Shown: piece after piece, positions 54,301 to 63,690 of the stretch
Numbering within the stretch: the first letter of the stretch is position 1
How the letters are laid out: the number at the start of each line of letters is the position of its first letter
Assembly: GCF_900111965.1 (NCBI RefSeq)
Contig: NZ_FOJT01000004.1
Span: forward strand, 1-64,000
Origin: Flavobacterium swingsii
GTDB taxonomy: Bacteria > Bacteroidota > Bacteroidia > Flavobacteriales > Flavobacteriaceae
Length of the DNA stretch: 64,000 nt
Direction of reading: 5' to 3'
Translations under genes and position numbers: made by a program
The notes under the pieces: generated by a model
Databases searched by the model: none
Told to the model about the DNA's origin: nothing
The model's input: the letters and a program-made list of their open reading frames with translations, nothing else

Positions 54301-57300
54301 CTCCAGCAAATACAGGAACTATTACTATAAATGTGACTAATCCAAACGGCAATACATTACTATATAGTATAGATAATGGTGTTACATTCTCAAACTCAAA
54401 TGTATTTAATAATCTTGTAGCCGGAACATATAATGTTGTGGTTCAATATACTTTAGGAACTTCGGTTTGTACTACGGTTGCGCAAGCTATAATTATTGCA
54501 CCAGCTACTGCAATAGTAGGAATAGCAACACTAACTACTGATTATACCTGTACACATCCAGGAATTATTACCGTATCTGGAGTTGGTGGAGGAACACCAG
54601 GTTATACTTATAGTATAGATGGTGGCTCTACTTATCAGGCTGGTACTACATTTACTATAACAGCAGCAGGTACTTATATCATTATAATTAGAGATTCTAG
54701 AGGCTGTACTTTTGCAACCAACACAATCGTTGTGCCAGCACTAAATGGACCAAGAGATCTAGATATTAGAATTACAGATAAAATTACTTGTCCAACAATG
54801 ACGGGGAATCTTAATGCACAACTTATTGCAGGAGGACTTGCACCTATAAGATTTAGAATTATTTCTCCTTTTGTTTCACCATATAACTCTTCAGGAAACT
54901 TTCTTGGTCTGACAGCTGGAACTTATTGTTTTGAAGTAATTGATAGAAACGATTGTACCTATACCGAATGTTTCACATTCGCTGCCGCACCACCTGCGGT
55001 TATCACACCACAAGTAACAAACAATGTTAGATGCTTTGGTACAAACACAGGTAACGGACAATTTACAATTACAGGGATTCTAAATAGTACAAATTATAGT
55101 TATACCCTTACGCCTCCAGGGACAACAGTAAATGGTACTACACCAGCTGCTGGATCTACAACAATCGTAGTTCCTTTAAACAATGTGGCAGCAGGAACTT
55201 ATACAATTTCGGTATATAATGATGCAAACGAATGTACTTATACTTCATCTCTTACCATAGCTGGACCAGCATCAGCTTTGTTAGCACCTATTACACCAAG
55301 CCCAATAACTTGTTTAGCTAATGGTCAGGTAGTTGTAAATGCTTCTGGCGGTTGGGGCGGTTATACATATACGATTGCACCACCTACACCAGGAATAACA
55401 CAAGCAGGAAATGTATTTTCTAATATTCCTGCAGGAACTTATACAGTTACCACTACCGATTCAGGTGGTTGTGCAGTATCAAACACGTTTACACTAGTAG
55501 GAGCAACGCCACCAACCGCGACTATATCGGCAGCATCAAACTTCTGTTATTCTAGTCCAGCGGGAGCAACTATTGTGGTTACACCATCAGGAGGAGTTGC
55601 GCCTTATACTTATACTATAAATGGTGCTACAAACCCATCAAACGTATTTTCAAACTTAACACCAGGTACTTATACTATTATAGTAACAGATGCTTTTGGT
55701 TGTACGGTAACATTACCAGTACAAACTATTGCGCCACAACTTACATTAAGTACAGTACTTACTAAAGATTTAGATTGTACGGCTTCGCCTAATGCAGTTA
55801 TTACGGGAACAATAGGGAACGGTTATCCACCATATACTTATCAAGTAAGAATTCTTCCAGCGGTAGTATTTACTAATTTAGGTGCAGTTCCAGCAGTTCC
55901 AGGAAATATTTTCACTTATTCTACTGCAACAGCGGGAAGTTATCAATTTCAAGTTACTGATTCAAGAGGTTGTATAGTACAATCTGTTGTACACACAATT
56001 AATGCACTTGTTCCAGTAGCAGCAACATTTACTCAAGTAAATAATCTTTGTTTTGGAGATACTGCAGGAAGTGTAACTATTACGCCTTCAGGTGGCGTTC
56101 CAGCTTATGTTATAAGTTTTAACGGTAGTCCTTTTACTTCTACATTTACATATTCAGGATTAGCGGCAGGAACTTACCCATATATAGTAAGAGATACTAA
56201 GTTTTGTACTTTCAACGGAAGTGTTACTATAACAGCACCACTCCAAATTGCTTATACCGCTGTAGTAAATCCTATTGCATGTGCAACACCTCCTGCAACA
56301 GGATATGTTTTGGGATCGATTTGTGTAAATACATTAACAGGAGGAACAGCACCTTTTACTTATACTTTAGTAGATTTAACAAATGGTGGTGCAGCGCAAA
56401 CTCACGTTGATCCAACGGGGGCTAATTATTGTTTCATTAACATAGATTTTGGAATATATGAGCTTAGTGTTACAGACGCTAATGGTTGTACGATTGTAAA
56501 ATCGAATTTAATAATGTCTAATCCAGTTGACGATCTTGTTTTCGGATTTACATCGGTTGCCAATTGTGCATTGGGAGCTAGTTTAACAGCTACAATTTCG
56601 GGTGCTATTGGCCCAGGACCTTATCAATTTGGTATTCTTGATTTAACCATACCAAATTGGGCAAGTATATTTTTCACAGAACCTTTAGGAGTCTTCTCAC
56701 ACACATTCACTGGATTAACACCAGGGGCTATTTATACAATAGTAGTAAGAGATACAACTACAGGATGTTTATATCTTGAAACTGCTTCAGCGACATCTAC
56801 AAATTCTACTATGAATGTAACACCATTAGTAGCTAATCCTGTACCATGTAGAGGAGGCGCAAATGGAACAGTAACATTTAGTTTAACAGGAATAAATGCA
56901 GGAACAACGTCTATTAGTTATAGTGTTCATTATGCTTCAAATAACCTACCGGTAGGTGCTGCAACAAATGGTACATTATTTGCGCCATTTGTATTTCCAG
57001 TAACCGTAGGGCCATTGGCACTAGGAACATATAATATACAGTTTACAGAAAATGGAGGTCCAATTTCTGGTTGTGGTGTGACATCGGCTAATTTTACGAT
57101 AGTAGAATCAGCAACGCCCTTAAATTTATCTGCAACGACTACAAATGACAATTGTAATGTAAATGCGGGACGAATTAATCCTACTGCTTCAGGTGGAACA
57201 GGACCATATTTATATCAATATTTGCCTTCGCCAAGTGTTGCTCCAACGGCTACTTTGCCAGGAGCTTGGACTGCTACTAATCCATTCAATGGAGAAAGTG

Positions 57301-60300
57301 GAACATATGATGTATATGTAAGAGACGCTTACGGTTGTATTAGAATGGTAACAGTTGTTATTGGTTTAGATCCTACTCCAGTTATTACTGCAACTTTATT
57401 AGATGCTTGTGTGGCTCAAGGAACTTACCAAATTCGTGTTGATATGCCTACAGCAGGTATTGCACCTTATACTTTTAGTATAGATGGTGGTGCTTTTGTA
57501 CCTAATACTACACCATTTACCATTTCAGGATTGTCTTCAGGCGTGCATACGGTACAAGTAAGAGATAGAAATGGTTGTGGAAATACAGTTTCGGTAACTA
57601 TACTAACGCCACTTATCGTTTCGGCAGCATTTACATTACAACCAACTTGTTTTAATCCTGATGGAGAAATTACAGTAACTGCTACAGGTGGTTCAGGTAA
57701 TTATGAATATACTTTATTAACGCCACCTGCAACGGTTGTTCAAGGACCACAAGCAAGTAATATTTTTATTGGTTATGCCGCAACAGTAGCAGGTTATATT
57801 GTTAGAGTAAGAGATTTAACTACAAATTGTATTGTAAATATTCCTTTTAATCCAACACCTGCAACACCAATATCATTTAATGCAACAACAACTCCGGTTA
57901 ATTGTAATGCTGGTAGTGATGGTACCATTACAATAACTTTAGGTGCAGGAAATAACAATCCGGTTTATACGTATCAAATTACTACTGGACCAGTTACTAC
58001 CCCAGTACCACAAAATTCGAATGTGTTTACAGGATTGCCAGCAGGAAGTTATTCTGTTGAAGTAGTTTCAGGTAGAGATTGTAGACTTACACTTAGCAAT
58101 ATTATTGTAGGAACACCGACACCAGTAGTTGCTACTGGGTCTGCAACAGCATTTGGTTGTAATCCAGATAATACAGTTAGAGTTTCGGTAATTACTGTAA
58201 GCGGAGCAGGAGGAACACCGGCTTATACTTATAGTATTGATGGAATAAATTATTTAACAACCAATACTTTTAATATTATCGATAATGGATTAATTCAAAA
58301 CTTTACGGTTTATGTAAAAGATTTGAAAGGTTGTATTGATACTGATACAGTTACAATAAACCCATTACCAACAATTACAAATGTTACTATTTTAGGATTA
58401 CCAAGAATTACATGTACTAATCCAGAATTAGTGACGCTTACTGTAACTGGTGGTTCAGGAAACTTTACTTATCAAATATTGCCTTCTGGAGCTGCAAATG
58501 TTACGCAAGTAGGGACTACAAATCAGTTTAATATTTCGGCACCAGGAACTTATAACTTCCAGGTTACGGATACTACTACGCTTTGTACTTTTGCAGTCGT
58601 ACCTTATGTAGTTGCACCATTTAATAATATTGATGTTTTGGCAACTGCAACTGCGCCAGTTACTTGTTTTAATGGAACTGACGGTGCAATTTCGATAAAT
58701 GTTACAGGTTATTCAGGCGCTTATACTTATACTATTTTTGATAGTTTAGGCAATCCTGTTTTACCAATAAACAGACCAGGAAACACAGCAACTAACCCTC
58801 AGACTGTTGGACCACTAGCTCCATTTGGTTTACCAGCAGGAAGTTATACGGTGCAAGTTTCTGAAACAGGAACACCTTTCTGTGTTAAAGTTTCTAACGT
58901 AGTTACCGTAGCAGGACCTTCGGCAGCATTAACATTAACAGCGATTGAAACTGCAAATGTTACTTGTACTAATAACCAAGGTGTTATTAACGCAAGTGCA
59001 ACAGGCGGTTGGGGATCTTATGTTTACACTATAGCACCAGGCTTACCAGCAGGAGCGGTACAAACAGGAGGCGTATTCACTAATATGCCAGCAGGTGCTT
59101 ATACTATAACAGTTAGAGATTTACTAACTTGTTCTGATTCAGAACCTGTTACGCTTGTTTTGCCATCACCTATTGCGGCTAATGTTAATGCAACATCACC
59201 GTTATTGGCTTGTTTTGGAGATAGTACATCTATCAATATCTCGAATGTGACCGGTGGACAAGGAAGTAATTATACGTATACAATAAAAGGACCATTGCCT
59301 TCAACAATAGCTTCTGGACCATTCCCTTTACCAGCTTCTGGTACAGTGACTATTTCAGGTATTACAATAGGAAATTATGATGTTGAAATAAGAGATGGTT
59401 GGAATTGTTTTAGTAATTTCCCAGTAGTTATTACACAACCTAATCAGTTGACATCAGCTTTAAATACTACAACAGCTATATCTTGTACGCAACCAACAGT
59501 GTTAACCTTAACTGGTTTTGATGGAACGCCTCCATATAGTTATAGCACCACCCTAGGAGGAGTATATACTCCGTTTATGTTTCCAACATCAACCGAAATT
59601 AGTATTCTTCCAGTCGGAACAACAGGAGTGTTTTGTTATTATGTACAAGATGCAAATGGTTGTAAAACCAGCACTCCATCTTGTGTGACGATTTCACCTT
59701 TAGATACATTGTCACTAACGTTAATATCAAAAGTAGATGTAAATTGTTTTGGTGATACGACTGGTGCAATCAATGTTTCTGCTCAAGGAGGTTTAGGTAA
59801 TTACCAATATATATTACTAAATACAGGAACAGGTATTACTACAGGTCCTCAGGTCTCAGGTAATTTCCTAAATTTACCATTTGGAAATTATGAGGTTAGT
59901 GTGGTTAGTGGTGATTGTGTAATACCACCACTTTTAGTAACATTAACACAACCAACGGCACCATTTAATGTAACCGCTACAACAACAGGAGCTACTTGCT
60001 TTGGAAATACCGATGGTGAAATCATACTTACAATAACAGGCTATGTAGGGCCACTAACGTATGTTATAACAACATCAACAGCTATACCACCGGTTTATAA
60101 CTCGCAAACTATACAGTTGCCAGTTACTGAAACAGCACCAGGTTCGGGTGTGTGGACTGCTACAATATCTAATTTGGCTGCTAATACAGTTTCCTCTCCT
60201 CCGGGAGTAACGCCAGTGGTATATTCAAATTGGTATTCTATCTTATTGCAAAACGGACCATTGGGTTGTAGTGATGAATTACGAAATCTAGTTATTACGA

Positions 60301-61253
60301 GACCAGAGCCAATAACGCTAACACTTAATACTACTACACCACCTGTTGTTCAGGCACTATGTTTAGGAGATACAGCTACTTTCAGTATTACTGTTGCAGG
60401 AGGTACTCCGCAATACAGTTATAGTTTAGATAGCAGTACAGGTCCATTTATTTTAGGTGCGGTTGGACAAACAGTATTCCCTTTTTCAGTGCTTAACGGA
60501 GGTACACATATTGTTTATATTAGAGATGCAAACGATTGTACTGATAGAATAACAGTTGTTCTAAACACACCGGCAAATTTTGCACCTGATTATGACTCTG
60601 AATGTATTTTGAATGCACGTCAGTATACAGTTAATGTAAACAGTACGCCACCTAATCAAGTAGCTACCTATAGTTTAGACGGTGCGTTACCATATAATTC
60701 AGTAAGCACATTCACCGGACTTACGCCTGGAGCACACTTTGTTGATGTTAATGTTGCAGGTTGTATTAAACGAGTTCCGATTACTGTAGTACAACCAATA
60801 GTGCTAACAGTAAGCAATGGAGGTCTTAATGAAATTGTTGCCACTTCAACAGGGGGATCAGGCGGAAATTCATATACTTTCAACGGATATGATAATGGTA
60901 CCAATAGTTACATAATAACTGAAACAGGTGTTTATACAGTTAGAGTTACTGATAGCGATGGATGTTATGATGAGAAACTATTCCCAAAAACTTTCATACC
61001 AATAAGAATTATCAACGTGTACACACCAGGTGATGGTGGCGGATGGTCTCCACTAAACACGTCTAATTATCCTAAATTAATGACAAGAATTTATGATAGA
61101 TATGGTCGTATGGTAGCGGAATTACCAGAAGGACAACAATGGTATGGTAAGTATAACGGACAAGAATTGCCATCAGGAGATTACTGGTATGTTGTAAAAG
61201 TTGACGAAAGCAACGCCGAGGAATTTGTAGGTCACTTTACATTGTACAGATAA
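51315..61253 (+). CDS. sprB: SprB, giant repeat adhesin for gliding motility
   Basis: This 3312-residue secreted protein has a signal peptide (ending A-N-A-Q). An N-terminal domain (about 25-375, N-N-Q-S-L-R-G-D-M-H-L-I-G-N) leads to a DUF11-type domain (about 395-500, Y-T-I-G-F-Q-N-I-G-N-D-D). Roughly thirty repeats of about 80-100 residues follow, each with a cysteine near the start, a G-G-x-x-P-Y-x-Y segment, G-T-Y-T-I-x-V and D-x-x-G-C. The C-terminal part (last about 85 residues, P-K-L-M-T-R-I-Y-D-R-Y-G-R-M, G-D-Y-W-Y-V-V, F-V-G-H-F-T-L-Y-R) is a T9SS type B sorting domain. SprB moves along the surface to drive gliding. The F. johnsoniae protein is about twice as long. The identification rests on layout and neighbours. 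Confidence 0.82.
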   Translation: MRIRNYILLTLVFILNTISANAQLARPFAVRNNQSLRGDMHLIGNNILNFPAGPGNSTPYNLTGAAATANDAINMSYIDVDSDASTFSSSSATLTIPAASASCYRIRYAALYWSATYIDNNRAPISNVKLKLPTSATYVDIAADNLIYDEFAGNLLGSSCKPYAAYKDITAMVVAQANPQGVYTVANVTATTGDGSCPGGYAAGWSIYIVYEDPNLPGRYFTTFDGFAGINGTNTQDIDIVGFTTIPIGPVRAKTAFSALEGDNKITGDRLRIRGVSSVPLTTYWSIITPARVTGSATVTNASDNFFNSTITDPVGIMPARTPNSTNTLGYDAGVAIINNGGNLVINNGETAAKLRMETDGDQYYMFFSAFAIDIIEPNIVLTKTVQNLAGVDIGGADVNLCQDLVYTIGFQNIGNDDATNFTIRDVLPINVTFNPADLALPGALPPGVTFVYTAATRTIVFSIPPGLVNVNDPRLEIKLRVRVVCTCDQLDDACSNVVTNQAFASYQGVINTAQITDDPSLSSFSSCNLSPPSPTNFLVGLDDCNFTTDVVLCGNNPITLTAANGYTSYVWSGPGTITPVAGTNNQSVIVNQIGTYTVNNIISLTPCKSIVQTFNVTDFGAGALTNPVIPYADSVVICPNDGVQLPLIFLCGAGDHTLIQTNISGATSITWEQLNLGGACVAVVNPNCANTSPACNGNWINPVTGPNFDATTAGEYRVTVNFNGCSRIFYFNVFQNTLNPIATPRDVVCTTQGQITITGVPAGYEYQLNCAGAWQAGNVFTGLSAGIYSVCIRQIGIVGGCVFTVSNIPIVNRVFSVSAIITQPICSTDKGTINLAANGVLPQYTFTINQMPSNALVSTFGPTNSSSTVFNNLNPGNYTYTVSTQDGCTQTTPFTINQPPLLTAMVTLTKPLACTDGEITVTPTGGTPQYSYIVTGAVSVTQVSPGSTVIAAPVAGTYNIQVVDDNNCFVNVSITVAVSPPPVFNIVKTDVVCSTPANTGTITINVTNPNGNTLLYSIDNGVTFSNSNVFNNLVAGTYNVVVQYTLGTSVCTTVAQAIIIAPATAIVGIATLTTDYTCTHPGIITVSGVGGGTPGYTYSIDGGSTYQAGTTFTITAAGTYIIIIRDSRGCTFATNTIVVPALNGPRDLDIRITDKITCPTMTGNLNAQLIAGGLAPIRFRIISPFVSPYNSSGNFLGLTAGTYCFEVIDRNDCTYTECFTFAAAPPAVITPQVTNNVRCFGTNTGNGQFTITGILNSTNYSYTLTPPGTTVNGTTPAAGSTTIVVPLNNVAAGTYTISVYNDANECTYTSSLTIAGPASALLAPITPSPITCLANGQVVVNASGGWGGYTYTIAPPTPGITQAGNVFSNIPAGTYTVTTTDSGGCAVSNTFTLVGATPPTATISAASNFCYSSPAGATIVVTPSGGVAPYTYTINGATNPSNVFSNLTPGTYTIIVTDAFGCTVTLPVQTIAPQLTLSTVLTKDLDCTASPNAVITGTIGNGYPPYTYQVRILPAVVFTNLGAVPAVPGNIFTYSTATAGSYQFQVTDSRGCIVQSVVHTINALVPVAATFTQVNNLCFGDTAGSVTITPSGGVPAYVISFNGSPFTSTFTYSGLAAGTYPYIVRDTKFCTFNGSVTITAPLQIAYTAVVNPIACATPPATGYVLGSICVNTLTGGTAPFTYTLVDLTNGGAAQTHVDPTGANYCFINIDFGIYELSVTDANGCTIVKSNLIMSNPVDDLVFGFTSVANCALGASLTATISGAIGPGPYQFGILDLTIPNWASIFFTEPLGVFSHTFTGLTPGAIYTIVVRDTTTGCLYLETASATSTNSTMNVTPLVANPVPCRGGANGTVTFSLTGINAGTTSISYSVHYASNNLPVGAATNGTLFAPFVFPVTVGPLALGTYNIQFTENGGPISGCGVTSANFTIVESATPLNLSATTTNDNCNVNAGRINPTASGGTGPYLYQYLPSPSVAPTATLPGAWTATNPFNGESGTYDVYVRDAYGCIRMVTVVIGLDPTPVITATLLDACVAQGTYQIRVDMPTAGIAPYTFSIDGGAFVPNTTPFTISGLSSGVHTVQVRDRNGCGNTVSVTILTPLIVSAAFTLQPTCFNPDGEITVTATGGSGNYEYTLLTPPATVVQGPQASNIFIGYAATVAGYIVRVRDLTTNCIVNIPFNPTPATPISFNATTTPVNCNAGSDGTITITLGAGNNNPVYTYQITTGPVTTPVPQNSNVFTGLPAGSYSVEVVSGRDCRLTLSNIIVGTPTPVVATGSATAFGCNPDNTVRVSVITVSGAGGTPAYTYSIDGINYLTTNTFNIIDNGLIQNFTVYVKDLKGCIDTDTVTINPLPTITNVTILGLPRITCTNPELVTLTVTGGSGNFTYQILPSGAANVTQVGTTNQFNISAPGTYNFQVTDTTTLCTFAVVPYVVAPFNNIDVLATATAPVTCFNGTDGAISINVTGYSGAYTYTIFDSLGNPVLPINRPGNTATNPQTVGPLAPFGLPAGSYTVQVSETGTPFCVKVSNVVTVAGPSAALTLTAIETANVTCTNNQGVINASATGGWGSYVYTIAPGLPAGAVQTGGVFTNMPAGAYTITVRDLLTCSDSEPVTLVLPSPIAANVNATSPLLACFGDSTSINISNVTGGQGSNYTYTIKGPLPSTIASGPFPLPASGTVTISGITIGNYDVEIRDGWNCFSNFPVVITQPNQLTSALNTTTAISCTQPTVLTLTGFDGTPPYSYSTTLGGVYTPFMFPTSTEISILPVGTTGVFCYYVQDANGCKTSTPSCVTISPLDTLSLTLISKVDVNCFGDTTGAINVSAQGGLGNYQYILLNTGTGITTGPQVSGNFLNLPFGNYEVSVVSGDCVIPPLLVTLTQPTAPFNVTATTTGATCFGNTDGEIILTITGYVGPLTYVITTSTAIPPVYNSQTIQLPVTETAPGSGVWTATISNLAANTVSSPPGVTPVVYSNWYSILLQNGPLGCSDELRNLVITRPEPITLTLNTTTPPVVQALCLGDTATFSITVAGGTPQYSYSLDSSTGPFILGAVGQTVFPFSVLNGGTHIVYIRDANDCTDRITVVLNTPANFAPDYDSECILNARQYTVNVNSTPPNQVATYSLDGALPYNSVSTFTGLTPGAHFVDVNVAGCIKRVPITVVQPIVLTVSNGGLNEIVATSTGGSGGNSYTFNGYDNGTNSYIITETGVYTVRVTDSDGCYDEKLFPKTFIPIRIINVYTPGDGGGWSPLNTSNYPKLMTRIYDRYGRMVAELPEGQQWYGKYNGQELPSGDYWYVVKVDESNAEEFVGHFTLYR

Positions 61254-61299
61254 TTTTAATTCAAGAACTATGACAACGTCACTAAATAAAATATTTAAA

Positions 61300-62271
61300 A
61301 TGAAAAAGTTCCTGATTGCGATTGTTTTACTATCGTTTACAAAGAATTTTGCACAAGAGTTAAATGTTCCGCCAGCAACACAATATCTGGCGGACAACCC
61401 TTTTGTTATTGCGCCAGTTTATGCAGGAATAGGTGATAATTTTAGGATAAGACTAAACGGTTTCGCCCAATGGGTTGGTATAAAAGACGCGCCTAGAAAC
61501 CAAGCATTATATGCCGATTTTAGAATTGCCAATCAATCGGGAGTTGGACTTTCGTTATACAACGATAAGAATGGTTACACAAGACAAACAGGTCTAAAAC
61601 TTTCGTTTGCACACCATATTATCTTAGATTATTATTCGAAACAATATTTGTCTTTTGGTATTTCTTATAACTTTAATAGTTTTAGAATTGACACTCAAAA
61701 TTTAGATTACAATCCTTTAGTCCTAAACGACAGATATACAGGAAATGATAACTTTGATGTCAGTTTGTTGTACAGACGAAAAGCTTTTTATGCCGCTTTT
61801 AATACAGCCAATTTGTTAAATAAAAATATCGAAAAGTTCAAATCTTCTCCCATAAACTTAGAACCTAACTTGTTAAGAAATTACCAACTATACACAGGAT
61901 ATACGTTTAGAGGAAACAGAGATAGTAGAACGGAAATCGAACCATCTGCATTTTTTCAATATTTTCAAAGTGACGGACGTTCTAGCACCGATTTGAACGT
62001 TAAACTTAGATATTTAGACGCTCAACGAACTGGTTATTTCTGGTTAGGAGCAACCTATCGTTTCCTTAACGACCAACCGATGAAACCACTTACTGTGGGG
62101 CCAATGTTAGGTATCAAAAAAGGAGGTTTTTATATGGGTTATTCGTACCAATTAACACTAAACGAATTAGCAGCCTATAACTCAGGAACACACATGGTAA
62201 CCTTAGGTTTCGATTTCTTACAAAAAGCAAGCAATTGTCCTTGTACCCAAAAAGAAAACAATGACGAATAG
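61300..62271 (+). CDS. sprF: SprF, PorP/SprF-family protein for SprB export
   Basis: From ATG 61300 this is a 323-residue protein with a signal peptide (M-K-K-F-L-I-A then K-N-F-A-Q). The body is the PorP/SprF outer-membrane fold: P-A-T-Q-Y-L-A-D-N-P-F-V-I-A-P-V-Y-A-G-I-G, W-V-G-I-K-D-A-P-R, and Y-S-Y-Q-L-T-L. An alternative ATG at 61270 would add ten residues before the same signal sequence. In F. johnsoniae SprF is required for SprB secretion and its gene follows sprB, as here (46 nt after the sprB stop). A large inverted repeat follows. Confidence 0.85.
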   Translation: MKKFLIAIVLLSFTKNFAQELNVPPATQYLADNPFVIAPVYAGIGDNFRIRLNGFAQWVGIKDAPRNQALYADFRIANQSGVGLSLYNDKNGYTRQTGLKLSFAHHIILDYYSKQYLSFGISYNFNSFRIDTQNLDYNPLVLNDRYTGNDNFDVSLLYRRKAFYAAFNTANLLNKNIEKFKSSPINLEPNLLRNYQLYTGYTFRGNRDSRTEIEPSAFFQYFQSDGRSSTDLNVKLRYLDAQRTGYFWLGATYRFLNDQPMKPLTVGPMLGIKKGGFYMGYSYQLTLNELAAYNSGTHMVTLGFDFLQKASNCPCTQKENNDE

Positions 62272-62293
62272 GTTTTTGAATAATTAAAAACAA

Positions 62294-62364
62294 TTTGAAC
62301 CATTAAATTATTAAGTCAAATTAAGTAAAGCACTTAACATTTCTTAATAATTTAATGGTTCAAA
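62294..62364. repeat. 22-bp perfect inverted repeat with nested hairpin
   Basis: Arms 62294-62315 and 62343-62364 are perfect inverted repeats of 22 bases. The 27-base loop contains a second palindrome, TTAAGT/ACTTAA (62321-62326 with 62332-62337). It lies between sprF and pgk and may end sprF transcription, but lacks a T-run. Confidence 0.85.
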
Positions 62365-62396
62365 ATTTATATAACAACAAGTAATAGCATAACAGA

Positions 62397-63584
62397 ATGA
62401 AAACAATATACGACTTCAACTTCCATAATAAAAAAGCCCTAATAAGAGTAGATTTTAATGTTCCCTTAAATGAAAGCCACCACGTTACCGATGCGACTCG
62501 TATTGAAGCTGCAAAACCTACAATCGACAAAATCCTTGCTGATGGTGGAAGCGTAATCCTAATGTCACATTTAGGAAGACCAAAAGGAGTTCAAGCTCAG
62601 TTTTCATTAAAACATATTGTTGCTAAAGTATCCCAAATTTTAGGAGTTTCAGTTCAGTTTGCTTCCAATTGTATTGGTGAAGAAGCAGAAAATGCAGCAT
62701 CAGATTTAAAACCAGGAGAGGTTTTATTATTAGAGAACCTTCGTTTTTATGAAGAAGAAGAAGCTGGTGATATCGAATTTTCGAAAAAACTAGCCAAACT
62801 GGGTGATATTTATGTCAATGATGCCTTTGGGACAGCACACAGAGCACATGCTTCGACGACAATAATTGCACAATTTTTCCCTAATGATAAATGTTTCGGA
62901 GCGCTTTTAGCCAAAGAGATAGAAAGTTTAAATAAAGTACTTAAAAATAGCGAAAAACCAGTTACAGCAGTTTTGGGTGGAAGCAAAGTTTCCTCAAAAA
63001 TTACAGTAATTGAAAATATTCTAGACAAAGTAGATCACATGATTATTGGAGGTGGAATGACTTTTACTTTTGTAAAAGCATTGGGCGGAAAAATAGGAAA
63101 TTCACTTTGTGAAGATGATAAAATGGAATTGGCTTTAGAAATTTTGCGTTTGGCGAAAGAAAAAAATGTACAAATTCACCTTCCGGTCGATGTTGTTGCT
63201 GCCAATGCATTTTCTAATGAAGCAGAAACTCAAATTATCGATATCAATACTATTCCCGACGGTTGGCAAGGACTTGATGCTGGACCAAGATCCTTAGAAA
63301 GCATCAAAGAAGTAATATTAGCATCAAAAACGATACTTTGGAACGGACCTTTAGGTGTTTTCGAAATGTCAAATTTCGCAAACGGAACCATCCAATTAGG
63401 TGAATTTATTGCCGAAGCTACTCAAAACGGAGCGTTCTCGCTTGTGGGCGGAGGCGATAGCGTTGCAGCAGTAAAACAATTTGGTTTTGAAGACAAGATG
63501 AGTTACGTTTCTACAGGCGGTGGCGCCATGTTAGAAATGTTAGAAGGAAGAGTTTTACCAGGAATTGCAGCTATTTTAGACTAA
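62397..63584 (+). CDS. pgk: Phosphoglycerate kinase
   Basis: This 395-residue glycolytic enzyme makes ATP and 3-phosphoglycerate from 1,3-bisphosphoglycerate. The N-terminal substrate loop reads I-R-V-D-F-N-V-P-L and D-A-T-R-I-E-A-A, followed by [18 protein letters not shown] and [12 protein letters not shown]. The nucleotide-side motifs are [17 protein letters not shown] and G-G-G-D-S-V-A-A. The length is normal. No exact -7 box is seen in the short gap upstream. Confidence 0.98.
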   Translation: MKTIYDFNFHNKKALIRVDFNVPLNESHHVTDATRIEAAKPTIDKILADGGSVILMSHLGRPKGVQAQFSLKHIVAKVSQILGVSVQFASNCIGEEAENAASDLKPGEVLLLENLRFYEEEEAGDIEFSKKLAKLGDIYVNDAFGTAHRAHASTTIIAQFFPNDKCFGALLAKEIESLNKVLKNSEKPVTAVLGGSKVSSKITVIENILDKVDHMIIGGGMTFTFVKALGGKIGNSLCEDDKMELALEILRLAKEKNVQIHLPVDVVAANAFSNEAETQIIDINTIPDGWQGLDAGPRSLESIKEVILASKTILWNGPLGVFEMSNFANGTIQLGEFIAEATQNGAFSLVGGGDSVAAVKQFGFEDKMSYVSTGGGAMLEMLEGRVLPGIAAILD

Positions 63585-63632
63585 AAAACACAACTTTAAC
63601 AATATTTTTGCTTTTTTTCCGTTTTAAGATTT

Positions 63633-63640
63633 TATGTTTG
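63633..63640 (+). promoter_or_regulatory. Promoter -7 element of the last gene
   Basis: TATGTTTG fits TAnnTTTG, with TTG (63608-63610) 22 nt upstream. It is 50 nt before the ATG at 63691. Confidence 0.55.
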
Positions 63641-63690
63641 CACCCAAATCGCAACGTATTGAAATACAATGTTTTATAAAACCTACTGTT

